NCBI GenBank assembly: GCA_026125895.1
Contig: JAHCKG010000016.1
Location: forward strand, 1 to 64,000
Length of the DNA: 64,000 nucleotides
Source: Pseudolabrys sp.
Lineage (GTDB): Bacteria > Pseudomonadota > Alphaproteobacteria > Rhizobiales > Xanthobacteraceae
Direction of reading: 5' to 3'
In this document: one piece after another, positions 1 through 10,017 of the stretch
How positions within the stretch are numbered: position 1 is the first letter of the stretch
Layout of the letters: each line of letters opens with the position of its first letter
Notes under the pieces: generated by a model
Told to the model about the DNA's origin: nothing
The model's input: only the letters and a program-made list of their open reading frames with translations
Databases searched by the model: none
Program-made: the position numbers and the translations under genes

Positions 1-2444
<2,444 letters not shown>

Positions 2445-2713
2445 GATCGTGTTTCCATTCCCGGCGGGGACGACGAAATTGCGGGGGCGCTTCGTTCCGC
2501 TAAGCCATTGGCCTGAATAGGGAATTCGAGCGCCTTTGGCCGGACTGCGTAAATTTGCGTAGCGCAGCGCCGCTTCGGCTGGCTTATAAGGACTTTTCGC
2601 GCCAGACGCCATAATGACTGGGATCATTCCAGACTGAGAAGGCCCGTGATTTTGATGAGGCTGTTGTTCCGAATCGTCACAAGCGACCGCATGCGCGAGC
2701 GGCGACCGGTGCG

Positions 2714-3337
2714 ATGACAAGCGATTCGATGCAGCTCGTCTGCGAAGGTCTCGCCTGTGAACGCGGCGGGCGGCAGGTATTCGCCGACGTCAGCTTCTCG
2801 CTACCGGCCGGGCAGGCCCTGATCGTGACGGGGCGCAACGGCTCCGGCAAATCGACGCTGCTGCGGGTGATCGCCGGACTGCTGCGCGCCGCGGCGGGCC
2901 GGGTCGAACTGACGAGCGGTATCGATGAGACGGGCATCGCCGAACAGGCTCATTACCAGGGTCATCTGGACGCCATAAAACCGTCGCTGACAGTGGCCGA
3001 GAACCTGCAATTCTGGGCGCGTTTTCTCGGCGCGCCGGCGGACGCGTCCATCGAGCCCGCACTCGAGGCGGTCGAACTCGCCGCACTCGCCGACCTGCCG
3101 GCCGCCTATCTGTCGGCGGGACAGAAGCGGCGGTTGTCGATCGCCCGGCTTCTCGCGGTGAAGCGGCCGCTATGGCTGCTCGACGAGCCGACTTCCGCGC
3201 TCGATGCGCCGTCGCAAGACCGCCTCGCCGCCTTCATGCGCGAGCACCTGGCCGGCGGCGGCATGATCGTCGCCGCGACGCATGGGCCGGTTGGATTAGA
3301 GGCCCCGCGTGAGTTGAGGATGGGGGCGGTCCTATGA
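2714..3337 (+). CDS. ccmA: Cytochrome c biogenesis haem exporter ATP-binding protein CcmA
   Basis: ATPase subunit of the CcmABCD complex, which releases haem-loaded CcmE for cytochrome c maturation (system I). The protein has 207 residues, normal for CcmA. Walker A GRNGSGKST is at residues 40-48, the ABC signature LSAGQKRR at about 133, and Walker B WLLDEPTSALD at about 154-164. It is first in a ccmABCDG cluster; ccmB follows after a 112-base gap filled by a palindromic repeat. An in-frame ATG at 2729 (MQLVCEG) is an alternative start. Confidence 0.95.
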   Translation: MTSDSMQLVCEGLACERGGRQVFADVSFSLPAGQALIVTGRNGSGKSTLLRVIAGLLRAAAGRVELTSGIDETGIAEQAHYQGHLDAIKPSLTVAENLQFWARFLGAPADASIEPALEAVELAALADLPAAYLSAGQKRRLSIARLLAVKRPLWLLDEPTSALDAPSQDRLAAFMREHLAGGGMIVAATHGPVGLEAPRELRMGAVL

Positions 3338-3355
3338 CGGCCGTTGCCAAGAACT

Positions 3356-3431
3356 CCGCTCATCCCCGCGAAAGCGGGGATCCAGTCCTTCGTGAAATAG
3401 ACTGGACCCCCGCTTTCGCGGGGGTGAGCGG
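3356..3431. repeat. Palindromic intergenic repeat between ccmA and ccmB
   Basis: Two short hairpin units (cccgcg-aaag-cgggg type) face each other, with complementary ends CCGCTCA and TGAGCGG. The same type recurs at 5103, 9539, 16507, 44123, 58088 and 58598. It sits inside the ccm operon without an obvious terminator T tract. Confidence 0.85.
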
Positions 3432-3449
3432 ATCGGTAGGGGCGGACTC

Positions 3450-4118
3450 ATGACTGCCTTCACCTCCCTCCTCCTCCGCGACATGCGGCTGGCGACGCGC
3501 GTTGGCGGCGGCGCGCTGATGGGCGCGCTGTTCTATTTCGTCGTCGTCTCGATGATCCCCTTCGCCATCGGCCCCGATCTCAATCTCCTGGCGCGCATCG
3601 GCCCGGCGGTGCTGTGGATCGGCGCGCTGCTGGCGAGCTTGCTGGCGCTCGACCGCCTGTTCGCCAGCGACCACGACGACGGCTCGCTCGACCTTCTCAC
3701 CATGAGTTCGCTGCCGCTGGAATTGACAGTCGCCGCCAAGGCCATCGCGCACTGGCTCACCACGGCGTTGCCGCTGATCGTGATCACGCCGGTACTGGGC
3801 CTGATGCTCAACGTCGAGATGACGGCGATGGGTTATGTCGCGCTCACCTTGCTCGCCGGTACGCCGGCGCTCACCTTCATCGGCCTGATCGGCGCCGCTC
3901 TGTCGGTGACCTTGCGTCGCGGCGGCCTTTTGATGGCGATCCTGGTGCTGCCGCTGACCGTGCCGGTGCTGATTTTTGGCGTCGCTGCCGCCAATGCCGC
4001 GATTGTCGGCCCCGCGCCGTTCGGCCCACCTTTCACCATTCTTTGCGCGCTCTCTCTGGCGAGCTTCGTGGTCGGCCCGTTTGCCGCGGCTGCGGCCTTG
4101 CGGCAGGGTCAGGAGTGA
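3450..4118 (+). CDS. ccmB: Haem exporter membrane protein CcmB
   Basis: Membrane subunit of the CcmABCD haem-handling ABC complex. The protein has 222 residues, typical for CcmB, with the N-terminal signature LLLRDMRLATR and about six hydrophobic segments, including GGGALMGALFYFVVVSMIPF near the N-terminus and a hydrophobic C-terminal stretch. It lies between ccmA and ccmC. A palindromic repeat separates it from ccmA, so its translation is unlikely to be coupled to that gene. Confidence 0.93.
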   Translation: MTAFTSLLLRDMRLATRVGGGALMGALFYFVVVSMIPFAIGPDLNLLARIGPAVLWIGALLASLLALDRLFASDHDDGSLDLLTMSSLPLELTVAAKAIAHWLTTALPLIVITPVLGLMLNVEMTAMGYVALTLLAGTPALTFIGLIGAALSVTLRRGGLLMAILVLPLTVPVLIFGVAAANAAIVGPAPFGPPFTILCALSLASFVVGPFAAAAALRQGQE

Positions 4119-4176
4119 CGAACGCTTTGACCGACATCATTGCCCGCCCCTCGGCTGCCGACTAGAAGTCTGCCCC

Positions 4177-4914
4177 ATGGCCCTGATCGATACTTTCAAT
4201 AACCTCGCCAACCCGACGCGATTTCTGGCGCTCGCCAATCGTGTGCTGCCGTGGCTGACGGCGCTGACGGTGATCGCCTTTGCCTACGGGCTGTACCGCG
4301 TCGCCTATGCGCCGGACGACTACCAGCAGGGCGCCACGGTCAAGATCATGTTTCTGCATGTGCCCGCCGCGTGGCTCGCCATGATGGGCTGGGGCCTGAT
4401 GACCGTTGCAGCCTTCGGCACTTTGGTGTGGCGGCATCCGCTGGCCGACGTCGCCGCGCGGGCGGCCGCGCCGATCGGCGCCGCCTTCACGTTCATCTGC
4501 CTGATCACGGGTTCGCTGTGGGGGCGGCCGATGTGGGGCACCTACTGGGTATGGGATGCGCGGCTGACCTCGGTGCTGGTGCTGTTCCTTTTGTATCTCG
4601 GCATGCTGGCGCTGTACTGGACCGCCGAGGATCCGAACCGTTCGGCGCGCGCCGCCGCGATCCTCGCGCTGGTCGGCGCCATCAACATCCCGATTATCAA
4701 GTTCTCGGTCGACTGGTGGAATACCTTGCACCAGCCGGCCTCGGTGATCCGCATGGGCGGCTCGGCGATCGATCCGTCGATCCTGGTGCCTTTGCTGATC
4801 ATGGCGCTCGCCTTCACCTTGCTCTTCTTCACGCTGCATCTGGCGGCCATGCGCAACGAGATCCTGCGCCGGCGTGTTCGCAGTATGCGCATGATGCAGG
4901 CGGCCTCCGTATGA
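4177..4914 (+). CDS. ccmC: Haem exporter protein CcmC
   Basis: Multi-pass membrane protein that binds haem and delivers it to the chaperone CcmE. The tryptophan-rich haem-binding motif WGRPMWGTYWVWD is at residues 115-127, followed by LTSVLVLFLLYLGMLAL. The ATG at 4177 (MALIDTFNNLANPTRFLAL) is preferred over an in-frame start about 200 bases upstream, because that extension is arginine-rich and overlaps ccmB. The protein has 245 residues, the family's usual length. Its stop overlaps the ccmD start (ATGA at 4911-4914). Confidence 0.95.
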   Translation: MALIDTFNNLANPTRFLALANRVLPWLTALTVIAFAYGLYRVAYAPDDYQQGATVKIMFLHVPAAWLAMMGWGLMTVAAFGTLVWRHPLADVAARAAAPIGAAFTFICLITGSLWGRPMWGTYWVWDARLTSVLVLFLLYLGMLALYWTAEDPNRSARAAAILALVGAINIPIIKFSVDWWNTLHQPASVIRMGGSAIDPSILVPLLIMALAFTLLFFTLHLAAMRNEILRRRVRSMRMMQAASV

Positions 4915-5078
4915 CCTTGGGCCCGCATGCGAGCTTCATCGTCGCGGCCTACATCGTGACGATCGTCGTGGTGATCGGCATGATCGCCTGGATCCTGCGC
5001 GACTACGCGGCGCAGCGGCGCATCCTCGGTGATCTCGAGCAGCGCGGCATCAAGCGCCGCTCGCAAAAGATCGAATGA
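4911..5078 (+). CDS. ccmD: Haem exporter protein CcmD
   Basis: Small single-pass membrane protein of 55 residues that stabilises the CcmABC complex and helps release holo-CcmE. It starts MTLGPHASFIVAAYIV, runs into one transmembrane helix (about residues 9-28) and ends in a basic tail (KRRSQK), as is normal for CcmD. The ATG overlaps the ccmC stop by four bases, implying translational coupling. Confidence 0.9.
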   Translation: MTLGPHASFIVAAYIVTIVVVIGMIAWILRDYAAQRRILGDLEQRGIKRRSQKIE

Positions 5079-5102
5079 TGCCTCGCGAACATTACACCAT
5101 CC

Positions 5103-5231
5103 TCCGCTCACCCCCGCGACAGCGGGGGTCCAGACCATCATTGCCGAGCGCGGGGGCAAAGACTGGGTCCCCGCACATAGGCGTTCTGAAAGAACGCCGT
5201 CCTTTGGACGGCTATGCGCGGGGACGAGCGG
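5103..5231. repeat. Composite palindromic repeat between ccmD and ccmG
   Basis: The element begins CCGCTCACCCCCGCG and ends CGCGGGGACGAGCGG. Its right half (about 5165-5226) contains two nested hairpins, GGCGTTCT-GAA-AGAACGCC and CGTCC-TTT-GGACG. Almost the same half occurs inverted at about 58600-58661. It occupies the space where the ccmG ribosome-binding site should be. Confidence 0.85.
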
Positions 5232-5232
5232 A

Positions 5233-5826
5233 ATGTTGCTGATGTCGGAGCAGCCGAAAAAGCGGTCGCGCAATGTCATCGTGCTGCTGCCGCTCGTCAT
5301 CTTCATCGGCATCGCGGCGCTGTTCTATTTCGGCCTTGGCGCCGGAGACCCGTCGAAGCTGCCCTCGGCGCTGATCGGCAAGCCGGTGCCGGAAACCAAT
5401 CTGCCGCCGATCAAGGATCTCGCCATCAACGGCAAGCCGGTGCCCGGGCTGACGACCGATGCGCTCAAGGGCAATGTGACGCTGGTCAATGTCTGGGCGT
5501 CGTGGTGCGTGCCGTGCCGCGACGAGGCGCCGTTGCTCGAGCAACTCGCCAAGGATACGCGCTTCAAGATGGTCGGCATCAACTACAAGGATGCGACCGA
5601 CGACGCACGGCGCTTCCTCAACCGCTTCGGCAATCCGTTCAGCGCCGTCGGCGCCGACGAGAAGGGCCGCACCTCGATAGACTGGGGCGTCTATGGCGTG
5701 CCGGAGACTTTTCTGATCGATCGCGACGGCCGGATCGCCTACAAACTGGTCGGCCCGATCACACCGCAGAACATCGAGGCGGTACTGAAGCCGCAGATCG
5801 AAAAAGCGCTGCAACAGCGGCCGTAA
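5233..5826 (+). CDS. ccmG: Thiol:disulfide interchange protein CcmG/DsbE
   Basis: Membrane-anchored periplasmic thioredoxin-like protein that reduces apocytochrome c cysteines for haem attachment. An N-terminal anchor (VIVLLPLVIFIGIAALFYFGL) precedes a thioredoxin fold with WCVPC, the first Cys at residue 92 from this start. The cis-proline segment is in VPETFLIDRDG. The start is ATG 5233 (MLLMSEQPKK) or ATG 5242 (MSEQPKK). Any longer frame would run through the palindromic repeat. The protein has about 197 residues, normal for the family, and is last in ccmABCDG; ccmE, ccmF and ccmH are not in the window. Confidence 0.94.
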   Translation: MLLMSEQPKKRSRNVIVLLPLVIFIGIAALFYFGLGAGDPSKLPSALIGKPVPETNLPPIKDLAINGKPVPGLTTDALKGNVTLVNVWASWCVPCRDEAPLLEQLAKDTRFKMVGINYKDATDDARRFLNRFGNPFSAVGADEKGRTSIDWGVYGVPETFLIDRDGRIAYKLVGPITPQNIEAVLKPQIEKALQQRP

Positions 5827-5932
5827 CGGCGGCGGAAGCGGCGAAACCCGCGCCGCCCCGTAACCAATCGTTAGAACCGGAAATGGTACTTCTGGCCCAC
5901 GTCCGTCCCGTGGGCAGGAAGGAAACGGCCCC

Positions 5933-7033
5933 TTGCGCTCGACCAGCGGCCAGCATTTCTCTCGGCTCGACCATTTGCGCGCCTTCGCCGCCTATCTCGT
6001 ATTCGTCTGGCACTTCCTGCACATGACGCCGGATTACCCGGTGCCCTATGCCAGCAACCCGGTCTTCCCGCTGGCGCTGTTCGACGAGGGCCATACCGGT
6101 GTCGCGCTGTTCATGACCTTGTCGGGATACCTGTTCGCCAAACTGGTCGGCGACCAGGACATCGACTTCCCGAGCTTCCTGTGGAACCGGACGATGCGGC
6201 TGGCGCCGCTGCTGATCGTCTGCATCGCCGCCTGGGTCGTCATCGGCCAGATGACCGGCGAGCCGATCCCGCTGAGCGACCTCGTCACCGGTTTCGTGCT
6301 GCCGACCTGGCCGCGCGGCGCCTGGTCGATCGCGATCGAACTGCACTTCTATCTCATGTTCCCGCTGCTCTTGATGCTGGTGCGCCGCCACGGTCCCGGC
6401 GCGCTGATGCTGGCGATCGCCGGCGCGCTGTTCCTGCGCCTCTACTGGTGGATGACGTTCGGCGAAGCGCAGCACATCGCCTATTGGACCATCTTCGGCC
6501 GCATCGACCAGTTCGTCTTCGGCATGATGTTCGCCTATGCGACGATGTCCGGCAATTTGCGCCGGCCGGCGCTCACCATCGTCGCCGCGGTCTCGGCGCT
6601 GTCGTTCCTGATCATCTGGACGCAGTTCGACGCCATGGGCGGCTTCTACAACCGCGCCGGCGCGCCATCGCCGTCACCGATCTGGATCGTCATTCCGACC
6701 GTCGAAGCCATCACCTTCGGCGCGCTGATCGCCTGGTATGACGGCGCGACCTTCCGCATTCCCGCGGCGATCGACCGCGCGCTGACTCGCGTCGGCGAGT
6801 GGTCGTACTCGATCTATCTCCTGCACTTCTTCCTGATCATCGCCCTGCGCCACTTCATCTGGGGCCGCAGCGGCAGCGCGAGCGATTTCTATATCGCCTG
6901 GCCGGTCGCGACGCTCGCCTTCATCGCCTTCCTGCCGGTGGCGGCGCTGTCCTACATCTACTTCGAGAAGCGCTTCCTCGCCTTCCGCAAGCCCTATCTG
7001 CGCGAGCGCGCCGCGGAAACGCAGCCGGCCTAG
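5933..7033 (+). CDS. Acyltransferase family 3 (OafA/YrhL-type) membrane protein
   Basis: Predicted integral membrane acyltransferase that would modify a surface carbohydrate or lipid; the substrate is unknown. Residues 10-30 (LDHLRAFAAYLVFVWHFLH) carry the family's N-terminal helix and catalytic histidine region. About ten hydrophobic helices follow, with WSIAIELHFYLMFPLLLM and WSYSIYLLHFFLIIAL typical of acyltransferase 3. The start is a TTG at 5933 behind AGGAAGG at about 5917. The protein has 366 residues. It runs tail to tail with yciB, sharing four bases at 7030-7033. Confidence 0.88.
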   Translation: MRSTSGQHFSRLDHLRAFAAYLVFVWHFLHMTPDYPVPYASNPVFPLALFDEGHTGVALFMTLSGYLFAKLVGDQDIDFPSFLWNRTMRLAPLLIVCIAAWVVIGQMTGEPIPLSDLVTGFVLPTWPRGAWSIAIELHFYLMFPLLLMLVRRHGPGALMLAIAGALFLRLYWWMTFGEAQHIAYWTIFGRIDQFVFGMMFAYATMSGNLRRPALTIVAAVSALSFLIIWTQFDAMGGFYNRAGAPSPSPIWIVIPTVEAITFGALIAWYDGATFRIPAAIDRALTRVGEWSYSIYLLHFFLIIALRHFIWGRSGSASDFYIAWPVATLAFIAFLPVAALSYIYFEKRFLAFRKPYLRERAAETQPA

Positions 7034-7596
7034 TCTTCCTTTTCCGGCGCGGCGTATTTCATCAGCAGCGGATACTGCAGCGCGCCGAACAGCAGCGTCA
7101 GCGGCAGGACGCCGAACAGCTTGAAGCTGACCCAGAAATCGGTTGTCTGCGTGCGCCACACGATTTCGTTGAGCACGGCGAGAAACACGAAGAACAGCGC
7201 CCAGCGCCAAGTCAATTTGCGCCAGCCTTCCTCGGTGAGATGAAACACCGAGTCGAAGACGATGCCGAGCAGCGGCTTGTTGAAGAAGATGCCGAAGAAC
7301 AGCGCGCCGGCGAACAGCAGATAAATGATGGTCGGCTTGAGCTTGATGAACAGATCGTCGTGCAGCACCAGCGTCAGCCCGCCGAACACCAGCACGACCA
7401 CGGCGGTGACGACCGGCATCACCGCGACGTGCCGCGTCAGCGCATAGGACACGGCGAGCGCCGCCAGCACTGCGACCATGAAGCCGCCGGTGGCGTAGTA
7501 GATGCCGAGCTTCGAATTCATGACGAAGAACAGGATCAGCGGCCCGATATCGAGCGCCAGCTTGAGCATCGGGTTGAGTTGCTTTTTCTCGGGCAT
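7030..7596 (-). CDS. yciB: Inner membrane septation protein A (YciB/IspZ family)
   Basis: Small polytopic membrane protein linked to septum formation and envelope integrity. The protein has 188 residues with hydrophobic helices and family blocks LALDIGPLILFFVMN, IKLKPTIIYLLFA and GWRKLTWRWALFF. The start codon overlaps the ftsY stop by one base (TGATG on the minus strand), so ftsY-yciB form a coupled pair, the usual alphaproteobacterial arrangement. Its 3' end overlaps the convergent acyltransferase gene by four bases. Confidence 0.93.
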   Translation of the reverse strand: MPEKKQLNPMLKLALDIGPLILFFVMNSKLGIYYATGGFMVAVLAALAVSYALTRHVAVMPVVTAVVVLVFGGLTLVLHDDLFIKLKPTIIYLLFAGALFFGIFFNKPLLGIVFDSVFHLTEEGWRKLTWRWALFFVFLAVLNEIVWRTQTTDFWVSFKLFGVLPLTLLFGALQYPLLMKYAAPEKED

Positions 7597-8528
7597 CAGT
7601 CCTCGATCCCCACCACGGCCCGCGCGAAGTCGCGCGCGGTGAAGTCGCTCAGGTCATCGACGCCTTCGCCGACGCCGATGAAGTGCACCGGCAGCTTGAA
7701 TTTCTCGGCAATCGCCACGAGGATGCCGCCGCGGGCGGTGCCGTCGAGCTTGGTCATGACAAGACCGGTAACCCCGGCAATCTTGCCAAAGATCTCGACC
7801 TGGCTGAGCGCGTTCTGGCCGACGGTGGCGTCGAGCACCAAGAGCACGGCATGCGGCGCGGTCGGCTCCACCTTGCGGATCACGCGCACGATCTTTTCCA
7901 GTTCGCTCATCAGTTCGGCGCGGTTCTGCAGACGGCCCGCCGTGTCGATCAGCACCACTTCGGTGCCGTCGGCCTTGGCCTGGGTCACCGCGTCGAAGGC
8001 AAGACTCGCTGGATCGGAGCCGGGCGTGCGCGCGACGACCGCGGCGCCGGTGCGCTCGGCCCAGATCTTGAGCTGGTCGATGGCGGCGGCGCGGAACGTA
8101 TCGGCCGCGACCAGCATCACCTTTTTGCCCTGGGCGCGAAACCGCGCCGACATCTTGCCGATGGTGGTGGTCTTGCCCGAGCCGTTGACGCCCGACACCA
8201 GAATGACGAAAGGCCGCGTCGTGACCTCGAGGGGCCTCGCCACCGGGGCCATGACCTTCTCGATCTCGCCGGCGAGCAGCGCGCGCAGTTCGTCGGACGC
8301 GATGCCCTTCTCGTAACGGCCGCTGCCGAGCGTGTCGGTGATGCGGCTGGCGAAGCCGACGCCGAGATCGGCGCGGATCAACTCGTTTTCCAGGTCGTCG
8401 AGCGTCGCGGCGTCGAGCTTGCGCTTGGTGACGAGGTCGGTAATCGCGGTGCCGAGGGTGTTCGAAGTGCGCTTGAGCCCCCCGCTCAGCCGCTTCCACC
8501 AGCTCTGCTTTTCGGTGCTGTCGTTCAT
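7596..8528 (-). CDS. ftsY: Signal recognition particle receptor FtsY
   Basis: GTPase receptor that docks SRP-ribosome complexes at the membrane. The NG domain shows G1 GVNGSGKTT at residues 113-121, the VAADTFRAAA segment at about 140, DTAGRL at 195-200, and TKLDGTARGG. The start at 8528 (MNDSTEKQSWWKRLSGGLKR) is preferred over an upstream ATG at 8573, since it begins with the usual short basic N-terminus. The protein has 310 residues and lacks the long acidic A domain of enterobacteria. The yciB start overlaps the stop. Confidence 0.95.
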   Translation of the reverse strand: MNDSTEKQSWWKRLSGGLKRTSNTLGTAITDLVTKRKLDAATLDDLENELIRADLGVGFASRITDTLGSGRYEKGIASDELRALLAGEIEKVMAPVARPLEVTTRPFVILVSGVNGSGKTTTIGKMSARFRAQGKKVMLVAADTFRAAAIDQLKIWAERTGAAVVARTPGSDPASLAFDAVTQAKADGTEVVLIDTAGRLQNRAELMSELEKIVRVIRKVEPTAPHAVLLVLDATVGQNALSQVEIFGKIAGVTGLVMTKLDGTARGGILVAIAEKFKLPVHFIGVGEGVDDLSDFTARDFARAVVGIED

Positions 8529-8579
8529 GTCGGGGCCGTGATAGCCGTTTCCGCATGCGACTGAAAGCGGCAACCAGAC

Positions 8580-8690
8580 CCGTCATCCTGAGGCGCTCGG
8601 CCGTCAGGCCGAGCCTCGAAGGATGCACGGCCACCACGGGCCGTCGCCCTTCGAGGCGAGGGCTTTGCCCTCGCACCTCAGGGTGACGGA
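8580..8690. repeat. Palindromic repeat (cgtcatcctgagg class)
   Basis: Ends CCGTCATCCTGAGG and CCTCAGGGTGACGG are complementary. Inside are smaller hairpins such as CTCGGC-CGTCAG-GCCGAG and CGAGGGC-TTT-GCCCTCG. A second copy of this class lies at 54432-54542. The element fills the divergent gap between ftsY and the pseudouridine synthase gene. Confidence 0.85.
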
Positions 8691-8696
8691 ACAGCG

Positions 8697-9593
8697 ATGA
8701 CCCCCGACGAAATGCTCGCCCGCCTGTTGTACCGCGACGGCATGATGCTGGTCGTCGACAAGCCGGCCGGCCTGTCGGTACATCGCGGGCCGAAAGGCGG
8801 CCACAGCCTGGAGGATTATTTCGGCGCGCTGCGCTTCGGCCTGCCGCGCGATCCGGCGCTGGCGCACCGGCTCGACAAGGATACGTCCGGTTGCCTGGTG
8901 CTCGGCCGCCATCGCAAGGCGCTGGCGCTGCTCGGCAAGCTGTTCAAGCAGGGCAAGGTCGGCAAGACCTACTGGGCCGTGGTCGAAGGCGGCCCGGCCG
9001 AGGACGAAGGCCTCATCGACATGGCACTGTCGGAAATCGACAAGGGCCGCGGCTGGTGGATGAAGCCCGACCCGCACGGCAAGCCGGCGTCATCGACGTG
9101 GAAGGTGATGGGGCGCTATTCCCCTCCGCCTTGTGGGGAGGGGTTAGGGGTGGGGGTCGAATTGAAACGCGATCACACCAACGCAATTACCCCCCTCCCC
9201 AACCCTCCCCCACGAGGGGGGAGGGAGCAGGCTGCTGCAAGCAGCGATGTTGCGCGTGCAACAAACAAGGTCCTCACCTGGCTCGCTTTGGAGCCGCTCA
9301 CCGGCCGCACGCATCAGCTTCGCGTGCATTGCGCCGAGATGGGCTTTCCAATCGTCGGCGATCCGATTTACGGCAACGGCGAGCGCACAGGTGGCACGCC
9401 GCTGCATCTGCATTCGCGCGCGATCACCGTGCCGATCTCGAAGAACAAGCCGGCGGTCACCGTCGAGGCCCCGGTGCCGGAGCATATGCGAGAGTTGCTG
9501 ACGCTGTGCGGGTGGTCAGGCGAGACAATCACAGCCTCCACTCATTCCCGCGAAGGCGGGAATCCAGAAGGCCGTGAAGCAAAAACTGAATAG
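8697..9593 (+). CDS. RluA-family pseudouridine synthase with embedded palindromic repeat
   Basis: Converts uridine to pseudouridine in rRNA or tRNA; the exact target cannot be told. The catalytic motif HRLDKDTSG has its aspartate at residue 60, and the family blocks LVVDKPAGLSVH and LEPLTGRTHQLRVHC are intact. Residues about 141-184 (YSPPPCGEGLGVGV ... PPPRGGREQ) are not family sequence: they are the translation of a palindromic repeat at 9119-9229, in frame. The last residues (THSREGGNPE ...) are also encoded by a repeat, at 9539-9630, which supplies the stop codon. The protein has 298 residues because of these additions. Confidence 0.9.
   Translation: MTPDEMLARLLYRDGMMLVVDKPAGLSVHRGPKGGHSLEDYFGALRFGLPRDPALAHRLDKDTSGCLVLGRHRKALALLGKLFKQGKVGKTYWAVVEGGPAEDEGLIDMALSEIDKGRGWWMKPDPHGKPASSTWKVMGRYSPPPCGEGLGVGVELKRDHTNAITPLPNPPPRGGREQAAASSDVARATNKVLTWLALEPLTGRTHQLRVHCAEMGFPIVGDPIYGNGERTGGTPLHLHSRAITVPISKNKPAVTVEAPVPEHMRELLTLCGWSGETITASTHSREGGNPEGREAKTE
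9119..9229. repeat. Palindromic repeat inserted in frame within the RluA-family gene
   Basis: Left arm TCCCCTCCGCCTTGTGGGGA and following GGGG-TTAGGGG-TGGGGG face the right arm CCCCCCTCCCCAACCCTCCC and its hairpin CCCCCAC-GAGGGGGG. The arms are complementary over most of their length. The element lies between two conserved blocks of the pseudouridine synthase and keeps the reading frame open. Confidence 0.85.
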
Positions 9594-9630
9594 ATCGCAC
9601 TGGGTCCCCGCTTTCGCGAGGACGAGCGGG
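9539..9630. repeat. Palindromic repeat at the 3' end of the RluA-family gene
   Basis: The element starts CTCATTCCCGCG-AAGG-CGGGAATCCAG and ends CCCCGCTTTCGCGAGGACGAGCGG. Its left part codes for the last residues of the pseudouridine synthase; its right part lies between that gene and the convergent secreted-protein gene. Confidence 0.8.
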
Positions 9631-9631
9631 G

Positions 9632-10015
9632 TTATTGCCCACAACGCTGATAGCTCAGCGTGTCCCAAGTCGCGGCGTCGATGTGCAGCAGCAACTCCGG
9701 CCGCTGCTCCGTCTTCTCCAGCACGATGAGAATGACCTCGCGCGCCGACTTCGCGCCCTCGCCTTCGCACGACAGCTTGAGCCGATGCGCCGCGTTGCCG
9801 GATTTCGAAAGCCGGCGCGACGACACGACGCCGCAGGCGCTAGCGTAGTAATCGAGCTGCTTCGCCGTGAAGGTGACCTTGAGGTCGTCGTTGCCTGCGC
9901 CGCAGGCGTCGGGCCCTTCGACCGCCCATTGTCCGGCGAAGGGCGGCGCGCCTTGCGCCACCGCGCCGGTTGCAGCGCCAGCCAGCATCACTGCGGCGAA
10001 TGCAACGCGTTTCAT
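9632..10015 (-). CDS. Small secreted protein of unknown function
   Basis: I do not recognise a family. A signal peptide is clear (MKRVAFAAVMLAGAATGAVAQG, cleavage likely after AVA), followed by about 105 mature residues with cysteines in DACGAG, SACGVV, LSCEGE and the C-terminal RCGQ, so disulfides are plausible. The ATG at 10015 follows the mtaB stop closely (TGAGCATG); a GTG at 10021 overlapping that stop is an alternative. The coupling to mtaB suggests cotranscription. A periplasmic location is inferred. Confidence 0.7.
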   Translation of the reverse strand: MKRVAFAAVMLAGAATGAVAQGAPPFAGQWAVEGPDACGAGNDDLKVTFTAKQLDYYASACGVVSSRRLSKSGNAAHRLKLSCEGEGAKSAREVILIVLEKTEQRPELLLHIDAATWDTLSYQRCGQ

Positions 10016-10017
10016 GC

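Noticed and set aside
2445-2720. N-terminal extension of acnA to 2720
   Set aside because: No family character; it runs through the divergent promoter region and into ccmA. The conserved start is at 2444.
5029-5232. ccmG start upstream, within the palindromic repeat
   Set aside because: The extra residues come from the repeat (THRSERT-type sequence) and overlap ccmD; family CcmG begins close to MSEQPKKRS.
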